From 39-52-133 sp035531075 (lineage in GTDB: Bacteria > Pseudomonadota > Gammaproteobacteria > Burkholderiales > Gallionellaceae): DNA of 64,000 bases. Both the position numbers and the translations under genes were made by a program. The stretch covers positions 124,001-188,000 of the forward strand of contig DATKTO010000026.1 in assembly GCA_035531075.1 (NCBI GenBank), in the 5' to 3' direction. The notes below the pieces were generated by a model that saw nothing but the letters and a program-made list of their open reading frames with translations, did not search any database and was not told the origin of the DNA. This document shows positions 9,113 to 18,887 of this stretch, in pieces (position 1 is the stretch's first letter; each line of letters begins with the position of its first letter).

Positions 9113-11038
9113 CTAACTGGCAACTTTCTGGTTGCCTATTGCAGGTCCGGTTGCCGCATCAACACCAAACATTTTCAGCATTTTCCATGCTGCCTCACTC
9201 TGGACGCCGGTTGCAATGACTGTAACGCCAATCGTATGCACCACTTCGCAAAAACGTCTGATAAACTGCTGATTACCGGAATTTTCTTCGATTTCCTCTA
9301 CTAAATTCGAATGTAATTTGACGAAATCGAGTCCCAGTTCGGTAATTTTTTTAACCTCTGCCAGCCGCTGTCCGAACTGTGCCACACCAACATGGCAGCC
9401 CGCCCCCTTCAGTGAAAAACAAATATCCTTAAAGGCGTCAAAATTCTTAAGAGCACCATATTCCGTCACCTCCAGCCACAAGCGCGAGCAAATCTCAGGG
9501 TGAGGTAGCAACAGTTTTGAAAGCTCACTGCGGAATGTCCAGTTAGCGATGGAGGCGGCTGATATATTGATCGCCACTTGATCGGATACAGTAGACAGGT
9601 GCTGAATCGCCATGCGGATCACCTCCAGATCAACTAGCGGTGTCAGACTGAAGTGCGAGACTATCGGCATAAACTCACCGGCCAGTATCAAAGGCTTGTC
9701 TGCCTCCGTTCGCATACGGACCATCCCCTCATGATGCAGTAGCTCGCCGTCCTTGTTCAATACAGGATTAAATGCCAACTTCAGGCCGCCCGCTTCAACC
9801 GCATGCATGATTAATGTGTGCCATTGTTCACCCGGCATGACATTCATCTGCCCTTCGCTGCCGATGGCATGGCTGGAATTTGGGCCATACCCCTCTGCCA
9901 ACGATAAAGCATGGTCAACCTTGGACAAGATATCGACCAGGCTGGCTGCACGCTGAAAACTCACTACACCTATTTGATAGATATCGGTCAGGTTCGTCCA
10001 CTTTTCAGCTATTTGTCTGTTGAGAATTTCGGCCACATGCTGAGCTATCTTGTGTGAATCACATTCGCCCGGAAGCACCAGCGCAATCTCGCTCGCATTG
10101 ATGCGGCCTGACAGCGCGTCCTCATATTGCCGGGAATAATCCAATGCTATATGACCTATCTCACACAGCAACTTGTCTGTTTCGACTCTGCCCATCGCTA
10201 TATTGATATGGCTTAAATCAGGCACTCTGATGAGCACAACAACGCCGCACTGCGCTGACTCATTGGCAGTGAGTTGCGTCTTGAAATGCGCCATAAAATA
10301 GTCGCGGTTGGGAAGGCCTGTCAACTGGTCATGATTTACTCTGCGACGCAATTCATCGATGCGAGCAGCCTCCTCGTTAAACATTCTCCAGATGCGCTCA
10401 ACCATGCCGTTCATGGCACGTGCCAATGCCTTTAGTTCTGCGATTTTAGGCTCGGCAATCGTCATCAATTTCCGCTCTCCGATCGCACCTGCCTGCTCTA
10501 CTACCTTGTCGAGCGAACGACCAATTGAACGCAATACCAGCATTGCAGTGATCCCAACAATTACACCAACAAGGCTGAACCAGAATAACAAATTACCTGC
10601 CTGCAGCCAGAGCGCTTGATATGCAAATTGATTCTGGCTGATCACTTGCACTGAACCATACCTGTCCCGGCTTGCGCTGATATCCGCCACACCCGGCTTC
10701 GATTCTATATGCAGTAATTCGACAAACCATGCCGGCACATCCGTATCCAATTTACCCTGAGTCCGCTGGGAAATGACTCGTCCTAGCGAATCACTCACAG
10801 AAATAGACTGGTAATATCCGGTGTCGAACAGGGCTGCAACTTGCATATCCATCATGGCCTGACCTTTATCAAGATGGGTCAATGACAGTGCCAGCGAATT
10901 TGCAATATCGCCATTTTTACGTTCAAGTTGCTGTGACAGATAAAACTGGGCTGACCATACGCTAATCAGCAAACTTCCGAGGAAAGCAATCATTGCCGAA
11001 ATAACAACTGCCAACCACAATTGACGAATCAAAGACAT
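9113..11038 (-). CDS. LapD-like c-di-GMP receptor with degenerate GGDEF and EAL domains
   Basis: The 641-residue inner-membrane protein has a first membrane helix (about 7-29), a periplasmic LapD/MoxY-type domain (30-145), a second helix (150-169), HAMP (170-222), GGDEF (235-395) and EAL (405-641). The GGDEF site reads NASEI (314-318) and the EAL motif reads EGM (437-439), so both enzymes are probably dead. This is the pattern of LapD, which binds c-di-GMP and sequesters the protease LapG to control adhesin release. LapG and the adhesin are not in the window. The ATG at 11038 has GAGG five bases upstream; a GTG two codons earlier is less likely. Confidence 0.88.
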   Translation of the reverse strand: MSLIRQLWLAVVISAMIAFLGSLLISVWSAQFYLSQQLERKNGDIANSLALSLTHLDKGQAMMDMQVAALFDTGYYQSISVSDSLGRVISQRTQGKLDTDVPAWFVELLHIESKPGVADISASRDRYGSVQVISQNQFAYQALWLQAGNLLFWFSLVGVIVGITAMLVLRSIGRSLDKVVEQAGAIGERKLMTIAEPKIAELKALARAMNGMVERIWRMFNEEAARIDELRRRVNHDQLTGLPNRDYFMAHFKTQLTANESAQCGVVVLIRVPDLSHINIAMGRVETDKLLCEIGHIALDYSRQYEDALSGRINASEIALVLPGECDSHKIAQHVAEILNRQIAEKWTNLTDIYQIGVVSFQRAASLVDILSKVDHALSLAEGYGPNSSHAIGSEGQMNVMPGEQWHTLIMHAVEAGGLKLAFNPVLNKDGELLHHEGMVRMRTEADKPLILAGEFMPIVSHFSLTPLVDLEVIRMAIQHLSTVSDQVAINISAASIANWTFRSELSKLLLPHPEICSRLWLEVTEYGALKNFDAFKDICFSLKGAGCHVGVAQFGQRLAEVKKITELGLDFVKLHSNLVEEIEENSGNQQFIRRFCEVVHTIGVTVIATGVQSEAAWKMLKMFGVDAATGPAIGNQKVAS

Positions 11039-11167
11039 ACACACCTCAAAATAAACTCAGGTAACACTAAAAATAAAGGAACAACTCGATACTTGATTAT
11101 CTCGGCAAATTTTCATCGCTAGCATAAACCAGGATCAGGACGCATAGGCATTTATATTACTTTTTAA

Positions 11168-12022
11168 TCATGCAGACACATTCACCATCATACCCAGCGC
11201 CCGTATGCGCTCGGCAAATGCCTCCAACTGCTGCGCAGACAAAGCCGCTAAACGCGGGGCTTCCGGCTGGAACGAGGAGCGAGCTATGCTGTAAAGCAGC
11301 ACACCCCGAGGCAGTATATTGTCATGCAACAGGCCAGCTAAAAAATCCAGATAGTCATCTTCATCTTGTTTGGCTGGTGGCAAACCATCCAGCGCAAACC
11401 AGCAGGTTTGTAACCAGGTCGGACATAAGCTAATTGCTGTGGCCAGATTTTTGCGTACCCTCGCCATACTTAACTGCGTACTATTGATGGTCTCCATACC
11501 CTCTGTGCTGGCGCGGTCCAGCTTGAACCAAACTTCACCTCTGAACTGCGCCATCAGACGCAGTCCTTGCTGCACATAGGTCCGATGCATCAGGCTGCCA
11601 TTTGTGATGAGAATCAGTTTAATGTGGGGAGGTAGCGCCAGTTCCTTTTGCAGCTTGCCGATCAGCGCTATAACTTGCACAAACTCTTTGGCACTGGTTG
11701 GCTCACCATTGCCAGACAGGGCGATGTCATTTATTCGGCGAGCATCTTCAGGAACGCGCCGCTGCATAAAATCGCCATGCAGTAATTCACGCAAAAAATC
11801 GCGCAGTTCTTTTTCCAGAAGGACAAGATCAACTGGGGGAGCGGTACCCAGCATGAGATTAGGCACCTGACAGTACACGCAGCGCCAGTTGCAGGCATTA
11901 TTAGTATTAAGATTGATACCGACTGAGACCCCGCCAGCACGACGTGAGACTACAGGGTAGACATAGTGCAAACCTGCGCTGTCGCGACTATGGTCAATTA
12001 CGTTGAGATCTGCACTGTTCAA
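11168..12022 (-). CDS. Radical SAM protein, COG0731-like
   Basis: The cluster motif is CNWRCVYC (Cys44, Cys48, Cys51; CX3CX2C), which binds the 4Fe-4S centre and SAM. The lead-in RAGGVSVGINLNTNNAC and the following QVPN match small radical SAM proteins of the COG0731 (TYW1-like) group; substrate unknown. At 284 residues it has one radical SAM barrel and no obvious SPASM extension. The frame starts at TTG, overlapping the nlpD stop by four bases, so it is co-translated with nlpD. In many proteobacteria this position after nlpD is held by rpoS, which is absent here. Confidence 0.85.
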   Translation of the reverse strand: MNSADLNVIDHSRDSAGLHYVYPVVSRRAGGVSVGINLNTNNACNWRCVYCQVPNLMLGTAPPVDLVLLEKELRDFLRELLHGDFMQRRVPEDARRINDIALSGNGEPTSAKEFVQVIALIGKLQKELALPPHIKLILITNGSLMHRTYVQQGLRLMAQFRGEVWFKLDRASTEGMETINSTQLSMARVRKNLATAISLCPTWLQTCWFALDGLPPAKQDEDDYLDFLAGLLHDNILPRGVLLYSIARSSFQPEAPRLAALSAQQLEAFAERIRALGMMVNVSA

Positions 12023-12945
12023 GACTTGGCCAAATTCAGGAATTTTGCAGGATCAACCGGTTTGCCGAATTTACGTATTTCGAAGTGCAACTTGACTTGA
12101 TCGGCATCCGTACTGCCCATTTCGGCGATCTTTTGCCCCTTGGTCACGCTCTGCCCTTCCTTCACCAGAATCTGCTCATTGTGTGCATAAGCGCTCAAAA
12201 AAGTTTTATTGTGTTTGATGATCACTAGTTTGCCATAACCGCGCAGTCCGCTACCACTATACACAACCTTACCCGCTGCGCTTGCCAGCACTGCCTGCCC
12301 CTTGTTCCCGGCGATATCCACACCTTTACGATTGGCACTTTCCGAATACTCGCCAATCACCTTGCCCTTCGTGGGCATGCCCCACTCCAGGCTATCATCA
12401 GTTCCAGTTTCGCTTTCCTGAGGAGGTTTCACCACTGTAATTGGTGCGTTCGAAGCCAACGCCGGCTGAGCTGGTTCTTGCTGCATTTTCTCGATTTGCG
12501 CCACAGCCTGTTCTGAATAAGGCAGCTTGACTACTTTTGGTTGATCTTTTTTGACTATCGGCATGGAAGAAGCTGCAGCCAAGGGTTTACTTTCAATCCG
12601 CGAGCGTTCCCCAACACCCTCTTCGGGAGGCATTAATTTAATTTGCTGGCCAATCTGAATGGCCGATGGATTCCCAATATTATTTTGTTCGGCAACTTCG
12701 CGATAATCCAGGCCGTTTTCAAACGCAATGCTGTAAAGCGTGTCGCCCTTCTGCACCACATGAAATTGTGGACGGGAGTCCTGCTCGCGTTGTACCGGCT
12801 TCTTGCCGGATGTATGTGATTTCTTTATTGACAAATCGCGGTCTTCAATTGGGGCGCGGTGATTGCCGCTGGCTCTGCATCCAGCCAGCACAATCAACGC
12901 CATCACAAGCGTAGGCAAGCGAGAGAGAGATCTTTTGAAGGTCAT
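12019..12945 (-). CDS. nlpD: NlpD-type lipoprotein: LysM plus degenerate LytM (M23) domain
   Basis: NlpD is an outer-membrane lipoprotein that activates the amidase AmiC during daughter-cell separation. The 308-residue protein has a lipobox (VLAGC, Cys at about 22), a LysM domain at about 62-105 (HVVQKGDTLYSIA) and a C-terminal LytM domain. The metal-binding positions of true M23 peptidases are lost: GVDIAG has no preceding His, and SAYAHN keeps only one of the HxH pair, exactly as in E. coli NlpD. The start overlaps the pcm stop by four bases. The order surE-pcm-nlpD is conserved in beta- and gammaproteobacteria. Confidence 0.94.
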   Translation of the reverse strand: MTFKRSLSRLPTLVMALIVLAGCRASGNHRAPIEDRDLSIKKSHTSGKKPVQREQDSRPQFHVVQKGDTLYSIAFENGLDYREVAEQNNIGNPSAIQIGQQIKLMPPEEGVGERSRIESKPLAAASSMPIVKKDQPKVVKLPYSEQAVAQIEKMQQEPAQPALASNAPITVVKPPQESETGTDDSLEWGMPTKGKVIGEYSESANRKGVDIAGNKGQAVLASAAGKVVYSGSGLRGYGKLVIIKHNKTFLSAYAHNEQILVKEGQSVTKGQKIAEMGSTDADQVKLHFEIRKFGKPVDPAKFLNLAKS

Positions 12946-13601
12946 GCTCTTCCCATGAGTAATGGAACGAATTTTACCGTTTCAAGGCTGCTTTCACGAT
13001 AACCCTGGGCATCGCGCTCAATCAGATGCAAGGTTTGCTCCTGCGCACCAAGTGGCAAGACCATGCGACCACCCACTGCAAGTTGATCCAGCAATGCTTG
13101 AGGAATATGCGTGGCCGCCGCAGCCATAATTATGCCGTCAAAAGGGGCAAGTTCAGGCAGGCCCAAGCCGCCATCTGCATAACGCGATGTAACGTTGTGC
13201 ACTTGCAGTTCTTCCAGTGTTGACAAAGCACGCTCATATAACGGCAATATGCGTTCCACCGAATAAACCTCGCGGGCAACCTGCGCCAAAACAGCCGCCT
13301 GATAGCCGCAGCCTGTGCCAACTTCAAGAACCCGGTTAAGTTGATTGCCATTGCGTAAAACTTCAATCATGCGCGCCACAATATATGGCTGCGAGATAGT
13401 CTGTGAATATCCAATTGGCAATGATTTATCATCGTAGGCAAAATGCGATATTGCTTCTTCCACAAACATATGGCGCGGCACAGAATTCATCGCGGCCAAT
13501 ACCACTTCATCATGTATGCCCTGGTCACGCAAACGTTCTATCATGCGTGAGCGGGTGCGCGGAGAGGTCATGCCGATACCCTTGTGGCGCAATGAATTCA
13601 T
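12942..13601 (-). CDS. pcm: Protein-L-isoaspartate O-methyltransferase
   Basis: Pcm uses SAM to methylate isoaspartyl residues in damaged proteins, starting their repair. The SAM-binding loop is LEVGTGCGYQAAVLAQ, and the upstream segment VPRHMFVEEA...YDDKSLPIGYSQTISQP is the family substrate pocket. I place the start at the ATG at 13601, one base past the surE stop, because homologues include the peptide GIGMTS. The internal ATG at 13571 has AAGGG upstream and is an alternative. A longer frame to 13646 would overlap surE. Translationally coupled to surE and nlpD. Confidence 0.94.
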   Translation of the reverse strand: MNSLRHKGIGMTSPRTRSRMIERLRDQGIHDEVVLAAMNSVPRHMFVEEAISHFAYDDKSLPIGYSQTISQPYIVARMIEVLRNGNQLNRVLEVGTGCGYQAAVLAQVAREVYSVERILPLYERALSTLEELQVHNVTSRYADGGLGLPELAPFDGIIMAAAATHIPQALLDQLAVGGRMVLPLGAQEQTLHLIERDAQGYRESSLETVKFVPLLMGRA

Positions 13602-13602
13602 A

Positions 13603-14349
13603 TCACGCTTGCCCAAGCCAGGCTTGCACTGCATCAAGCTGGCCAAACTGTGTCAGGTCAATCTGCAAGGGCGTAATCGAGACGCTGCGGTTTGCAATGG
13701 CATGAAAGTCAGTCCCTTCGCCTGCATCCTGCGCCTTCCCCGCTGCACCTACCCAATACACTGTCTCACCGCGCGGGTTCGTACTTTTAACCACCGGCTC
13801 TGCTCTGTGACGCTTACCCAGGCGCGTCACCAGCCTGCCCTGCAATTCTTCAAAAGCAACATCAGGTACATTCACATTAAGCAACCATGGATGATCATGG
13901 GTATTTTTCTCAAAGCGTTGTACCAACTCAACCACCACACGTGCGGCAGTTTCATAATGCGCCATTTCCTTGCCGGCCAATGACACGGCGATAGCGGGAA
14001 TGCCCAGCAAAAAACCTTCTGTCGCAGCCGCCACAGTGCCTGAGTAAATTGTATCGTCACCCATATTGGCTCCAGCATTAATACCGGAAATCACCATATC
14101 AGGCTGCGTATCCAGCATTCCTGTTACTGCCAGATGCACGCAATCTGTCGGCGTGCCATTCACATAATAAAAACCACTGGCAGCACGGCGAAGATTTAAC
14201 GGGCGATCAAGGGTAAGTGAATTGCTGGCACCGCTGCGGTCGCGTTCCGGGGCGACCACGATAACCTCGGCAATGGCAGACAGGTGTCTCGCCAAACATG
14301 CAAGGCCGGGGGAGAAATAACCGTCGTCGTTACTGAGTAAAATACGCAT
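13603..14349 (-). CDS. surE: 5'/3'-nucleotidase SurE
   Basis: SurE is a metal-dependent stationary-phase phosphatase acting on nucleoside monophosphates. The 248 residues start MRILLSNDDGYFSPGL, whose Asp8-Asp9 pair binds the metal. Further conserved blocks are APERDRSGASNSLTL, GTPTDCVHLA and SGINAGANMGDDTIYSGTVAAATEG. It is the first gene of the surE-pcm-nlpD-radical SAM unit. The 275 bases upstream to the tRNA hold its likely promoter. Confidence 0.97.
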   Translation of the reverse strand: MRILLSNDDGYFSPGLACLARHLSAIAEVIVVAPERDRSGASNSLTLDRPLNLRRAASGFYYVNGTPTDCVHLAVTGMLDTQPDMVISGINAGANMGDDTIYSGTVAAATEGFLLGIPAIAVSLAGKEMAHYETAARVVVELVQRFEKNTHDHPWLLNVNVPDVAFEELQGRLVTRLGKRHRAEPVVKSTNPRGETVYWVGAAGKAQDAGEGTDFHAIANRSVSITPLQIDLTQFGQLDAVQAWLGQA

Positions 14350-14624
14350 TAGACAAAATTTTTGAGATTGAGATGATGCGGATGCAATTATCAGTATAAT
14401 TTAAATAAATTAATATATTCAACCGGTTATTAAAATGCCACGCACGCAAAATCAAGACATAATCAAAACGGGAAATCTTATACAATCATATCATGATTTT
14501 ATTGCAATACAGCCAGTTGCACTGCATTCCAAAACAATAGAATGCAGGCAGGATGAATCTGAATTTAATCTATTGTGGAGCAATGATTTATTACTGCTGA
14601 AGAACTCAGCGAGTTGGATGAATC
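14350..14624. other. AT-rich intergenic region between surE and tRNA-Pro
   Basis: This 275-base stretch is rich in A and T, with TATAAT-like strings near 14395 and a run of short A/T repeats. It probably carries the surE promoter on the minus strand. A plus-strand open frame starting at 14435 runs into the tRNA and ends in the peptide GARGFEPPTT, a well-known artefact of reading antisense to a tRNA; I do not call it a gene. Nothing else is evident. Confidence 0.5.
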
Positions 14625-14701
<77 letters not shown>

Positions 14702-14759
14702 AAGTTAGGCATTATAGCAGAGCATAGATTTTCTGCCGAGCAATATCCTGCTTTCAGCT

Positions 14760-15134
14760 TCACATTTTCAGAATGACGAGCACTTCGCTAATTTCTCTGC
14801 GTATCGCTGCAATATTGAAATCGGTTTGAGTAAATGTCCCGTGCGAGTTCTCTTCATGTATGTCCCCGGACTGATCCAGACGACCGCGTGCACCGCTTAT
14901 GGTAAATCCTTCTTCGTAAAGAAGCTGGCGAATGCGACGGATGAGCATCACTTCGTGGTGCTGGTAATATCGGCGATTACCGCCACGCTTTACCGGCTTA
15001 AGCTGGGTAAATTCCTGCTCCCAATAACGTAAAACATGCGACTTTACGCCGCATAATTCACTGACTTCACCAATGGTGAAGTAGCGTTTTGCCGGGATCG
15101 GCGGCAATAAGGAGTTAGATAACTGGTTTTCCAT
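14760..15134 (-). CDS. MerR-family transcriptional regulator, operon-terminal type
   Basis: The 124-residue protein has a MerR winged helix-turn-helix: RYFTIGEVSELCGVKSHVLRYWEQEF followed by the RGGNRRYY wing. The C-terminal half is a short helix without clustered cysteines, so it is not a typical metal sensor. Its start overlaps the last 20 bases of ihfA. A small MerR gene directly after ihfA is a very common arrangement in proteobacteria; its target is not established. Confidence 0.93.
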   Translation of the reverse strand: MENQLSNSLLPPIPAKRYFTIGEVSELCGVKSHVLRYWEQEFTQLKPVKRGGNRRYYQHHEVMLIRRIRQLLYEEGFTISGARGRLDQSGDIHEENSHGTFTQTDFNIAAIRREISEVLVILKM

Positions 15135-15420
15135 GATAGGTCGCCTCTACCATGCTCTTTAATTTCTGGCTGGGGTGGAACGTAACCACGCGGCGAGCTG
15201 TAATAGGAATTTCTACCCCGGTCTTGGGATTACGACCTGGGCGCTGCGGTTTGTCGCGCAACTGGAAGTTTCCAAAGCCGGAAAGCTTTACGCTTTCGCC
15301 CTGCTCGAGTTGAAGTCTGATTTCTTCAAAAAACGATTCGACCATATCTTTGGCTTCACGTTTATTTAAACCCACTTTTTCAAATAATAGGTCGGCCAGT
15401 TCTGCTTTAGTTAATGTCAT
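15115..15420 (-). CDS. ihfA: Integration host factor subunit alpha
   Basis: IHF-alpha pairs with IHF-beta to bend DNA sharply at specific sites, serving replication, recombination and promoter architecture. The 101 residues match the HU/IHF fold. The N-terminus MTLTKAELADLLFEKVGLNKREAKDMVE is diagnostic of HimA. The arm region GRNPKTGVEIPITARRVVTFHPS carries the Pro that intercalates into DNA. It follows pheT by nine bases, the standard position after pheST. Confidence 0.97.
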   Translation of the reverse strand: MTLTKAELADLLFEKVGLNKREAKDMVESFFEEIRLQLEQGESVKLSGFGNFQLRDKPQRPGRNPKTGVEIPITARRVVTFHPSQKLKSMVEATYHGKPVI

Positions 15421-15429
15421 TCTTTCCCC

Positions 15430-17784
15430 TTACACGCGTAATTGCGCACCGTTTTTCTGTAATACAGAAACGAGACGCAACATGCTTTGTTCGACTTCAA
15501 TATCAGTTAATGTTTTTTGAGTATCTTGCAATAACACTCGGAATGCAAGGCTTTTTTTGCCTTCCACCACCCCTTTTCCACGATATAGGTCAAATAACGC
15601 TAACTCGACCACATTTGGTGCATATTCTGCCTGCATTGCATTAAGCAAAGACTGCGCTGTCACGTCTTCATCCACCAGCACCGCAATATCACGTCGCACC
15701 AACGGGAAACGTGACACCTCAACGGCCTTGGGCAGTCCAACATGCAACAAGGAGGCCTGCTCAAGCTCAAACCATACAACAGACAGCGGCAACCCATACT
15801 GCAGCTGTCTTTGCGGATGCAGCTCTCCAATCCAGCCTATAGCTTCGCCCTCCAGCATCACACGCGCCGAACGACCAGGATGTGACGCAGGATGGGGCGC
15901 AGCCTCAAAGCTTAGTTTGCGCGACGCAAACATGGCTTCAATGTCCCCTTTCACATCGTAGAAATCCACGCTGCGCGACGCAACTCCCCACTGCTCCGGG
16001 AATGCCGTGCCATAAGCCAGGCCAGCGACACGTTCATGCTGAACATAAGCGCCATTCAAAGCGGAAAAACATCCTCCCAGTTCAAACAAGCGCACACGCG
16101 TTTGCTGGCGTGCGAGATTGGTGCGTAATGCTGAAAGCAAACCACCCAGCAAACTGCTGCGCATCACGCTCATTTGGCTGGAAATAGGATTCTTCAGGGC
16201 GATTGGCGCGGTATTTCCGCACAGATCGCGCTCCCATGCCTCTTCCACGAACGCGTAGTTGATACTCTCCTGATAATCACGCTGCACCAGAGCCTGCCGC
16301 AGCTTCGCCAAGGGGCGCTGCGTTTCGCTCTGCGGCAAAATTCTCATGGTGAATTGCGGAGGTATCGGTTCGATCTTCTCGTAGCCATATACACGCGCGA
16401 TTTCTTCTATCAGGTCTTCCTCAATTGCGATGTCAAAACGGTAACTGGGCGCCGTCACACTAAATTCGTCATCCTTGCGTTCCGCCTTCATCCCAAGCCG
16501 GGACAGTATCTGCTCAATCTCATTGGCATCCAGTGCCACGCCCAGCACGCGGTGTACGCGTGCCACGCGCAGTTTGACCGTGTTGCGCGCAGGCAAGGCT
16601 CCGACTACCTCAGTCACCGCTCCGGCCTGACCGCCGCAGATATCAAGTGTCAATTGAGTCGCGCGATCCAGAGCAGCCTGGGTATTCGCAAAATCTACAC
16701 CGCGCTCGAAGCGATAGGATGAATCGGAACCAAATCCCAACCGACGCGATTTGCCGACTATCACGCTGGGCACGAAGAACGCACTTTCCAGCAAGATATC
16801 TACCGTTGCATCATCTACCGCGCTGTCCGCGCCGCCCATCACACCAGCCAAAGCAACAACCCGTTTATCATCTGCGATCACCAGCATATCGGGCTGCAGT
16901 TCTACCTTCTGCTGATTCAGCACTTGCAGCTGTTCGCCAGCACGCGCAAATCTCACCTCAACGCTGCCGCTGAGCTTCGCCAGATCGAAGGCATGCAACG
17001 GCTGCCCCATTTCGAGTAGCACATAGTTGGTTACATCGACGATGGCACTGATGCTGCGCAGGCCGCAACGTTCGAGGCGCTGAACCATCCACGCCGGAGT
17101 GACTGCCTTTGCGTTTACGCCTGTAATCGCGCGGACAACGTAACGCGGGCATGCTTCAGGCGCGGTAACTTTGACAGAGATTTTTTTCTGCGCCGTTTGT
17201 GCAAACGAAATTTGTGGCACCGGCGCCAGGCCAGCACCGGTGAGTACAGAGACTTCCCGCGCAATTCCATACAGCGACAGGCAATCGCTACGGTTTGGAG
17301 TCAATTTGATTGTGAACAGATGATCGTCCAGATCAAGATGCTCGCGTATGCTCTGACCGACTGTTGCATCAGCAGACAGCTCCAGCAAACCGCTGCTTTC
17401 CTCTGCAAGACCGAGCTCCTTGGCAGAACACATCATGCCGAAGGAGGCGACACCGCGCACCTTGGCCTGCTTGATCTCGATTCCCGGCAGCTTGGCGCCA
17501 ACAAGCGCACACGGCGCCTTCATGCCGACACTTACGTTCTGTGCGCCGCACACAATAGTCAGCGGCTCGCCCTGTCCGATATTCACGGTCAGCACATTCA
17601 GTCTGTCGGCATCTGGATGCTTGTCTTTGCTCAGCACCTGCGCAACCACGACTTTGTCGAAAGCAGCAGCAACCGGAGCCATCTCCTCAACCTCCAGGCC
17701 AGCCATGGTCAACAGATGAGACAACTCCTCGCTTGAAAGCGATGTATTTACTAGTTTGCGCAGCCAGGATTCAGAAAATTGCAT
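15430..17784 (-). CDS. pheT: Phenylalanine-tRNA ligase beta subunit
   Basis: PheT forms the alpha2-beta2 enzyme with PheS. The 784-residue chain shows the N-terminal EMAP-like tRNA-binding domain (about 40-150), B3/B4 editing domain (210-360), B5 domain (400-475), a catalytic-like core and the C-terminal FDX-ACB anticodon-binding domain (SRFPLVRRDIAVLVDEDVTA). The ATG at 17784 gives the usual start MQFSESWLR and lies eight bases inside the pheS 3' end; a TTG at 17799 would add five residues. The two genes overlap, so their translation is coupled. Confidence 0.97.
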   Translation of the reverse strand: MQFSESWLRKLVNTSLSSEELSHLLTMAGLEVEEMAPVAAAFDKVVVAQVLSKDKHPDADRLNVLTVNIGQGEPLTIVCGAQNVSVGMKAPCALVGAKLPGIEIKQAKVRGVASFGMMCSAKELGLAEESSGLLELSADATVGQSIREHLDLDDHLFTIKLTPNRSDCLSLYGIAREVSVLTGAGLAPVPQISFAQTAQKKISVKVTAPEACPRYVVRAITGVNAKAVTPAWMVQRLERCGLRSISAIVDVTNYVLLEMGQPLHAFDLAKLSGSVEVRFARAGEQLQVLNQQKVELQPDMLVIADDKRVVALAGVMGGADSAVDDATVDILLESAFFVPSVIVGKSRRLGFGSDSSYRFERGVDFANTQAALDRATQLTLDICGGQAGAVTEVVGALPARNTVKLRVARVHRVLGVALDANEIEQILSRLGMKAERKDDEFSVTAPSYRFDIAIEEDLIEEIARVYGYEKIEPIPPQFTMRILPQSETQRPLAKLRQALVQRDYQESINYAFVEEAWERDLCGNTAPIALKNPISSQMSVMRSSLLGGLLSALRTNLARQQTRVRLFELGGCFSALNGAYVQHERVAGLAYGTAFPEQWGVASRSVDFYDVKGDIEAMFASRKLSFEAAPHPASHPGRSARVMLEGEAIGWIGELHPQRQLQYGLPLSVVWFELEQASLLHVGLPKAVEVSRFPLVRRDIAVLVDEDVTAQSLLNAMQAEYAPNVVELALFDLYRGKGVVEGKKSLAFRVLLQDTQKTLTDIEVEQSMLRLVSVLQKNGAQLRV

Positions 17785-17791
17785 ATTCGGT

Positions 17792-18802
17792 TCAGGCAAA
17801 TTGTTTTAAAAATTGCAGATCGCTCTCGAAGAACAACCGCAGATCGTCCACGCCATAGCGCAACATCGCGAGGCGTTCGACACCAACACCAAATGCGAAG
17901 CCGATATATTTTTCGCTGTCGATGCCGACATGTTTAAGTACGTTAGGATGCACCATGCCGCAACCACCGATTTCCAGCCAGCGATCGCCCCAGCTCATAT
18001 CCATCTCGGCAGAGGGTTCGGTGAACGGGAAGAACGAGGGGCGGAAACGAACCTGCAAATCTTCGGTTTCGAAATAGCACTGCAGAAAATCGGCAATCAC
18101 GCCCTTGAGGTCGGCAAAGCTCACGCGCTCACCCACCCACAGCCCTTCAACCTGATGAAACATAGGAGAATGCGTGGCATCAGAATCCACACGGTACACG
18201 CGCCCAGGCGCAATGATGCGGATATCGGGCATGGTTTCCAGATGTTTGTATTTCTCCAGATGGGCTTGCATGTAGCGAATCTGAATCGGCGAGGTATGCG
18301 TGCGCAACACATGCTTTTCGTCGATGTAGAAGGTGTCATGCATGGCACGCGCCGGATGATCATCCGGAATATTCAGCGCAGTAAAATTGTAAAAATCGCT
18401 CTCAATCTCCGGGCCCTCCGCCACTGCATAACCTATCGAATGAAACAGCGAAGCAATGCGCTCCAGCGTGAGGGTTACCGGATGCAGTCCGCCCACGCCC
18501 AAACCGCGTCCGGGCAGGGTCACGTCCAGTGCTTCAGCTGCCAGCTTGGACTGCAATGCCTGTTGCTGTATGGATTCACGCCGCGCATTCAGCGCTGACT
18601 CAATCTGTTGCTTTACTTCATTGATGCGCGCACCGGCCGCAGGACGCTCCTCCGCAGAAAGTTTGCCCAGCCCCTTCAGCAAAGCAGTAAGGCTACCTTC
18701 CTTGCCGAGGTAACGTGCCTTGACCTGCTCCAGCTCGGCCGCTTGATCAACTGCGGCAAACTGCTGCACGGCCTGACTCAGTATTTGCTCAAGTTCTTGC
18801 AT
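17792..18802 (-). CDS. pheS: Phenylalanine-tRNA ligase alpha subunit
   Basis: PheS carries the class II catalytic core. The 336 residues comprise an N-terminal coiled coil (1-90) and the catalytic domain, with motif 2 around FHQVEGLWVGERVSFADLKG and motif 3 GFAFGVGVERLAMLRYG. The length matches the family. It is separated from rplT by a hairpin terminator. In E. coli, pheST is controlled by a phenylalanine-rich leader peptide; I looked for a short Phe-rich frame in the 131-base gap and saw none. Confidence 0.97.
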   Translation of the reverse strand: MQELEQILSQAVQQFAAVDQAAELEQVKARYLGKEGSLTALLKGLGKLSAEERPAAGARINEVKQQIESALNARRESIQQQALQSKLAAEALDVTLPGRGLGVGGLHPVTLTLERIASLFHSIGYAVAEGPEIESDFYNFTALNIPDDHPARAMHDTFYIDEKHVLRTHTSPIQIRYMQAHLEKYKHLETMPDIRIIAPGRVYRVDSDATHSPMFHQVEGLWVGERVSFADLKGVIADFLQCYFETEDLQVRFRPSFFPFTEPSAEMDMSWGDRWLEIGGCGMVHPNVLKHVGIDSEKYIGFAFGVGVERLAMLRYGVDDLRLFFESDLQFLKQFA

Positions 18803-18887
18803 AATTTCTCACTCGTGAAACAGCTCAATGATAAAAATTCCAGGATAGTTACGACAACTGGAATATGTATTACTGAATAGCCTCAAA

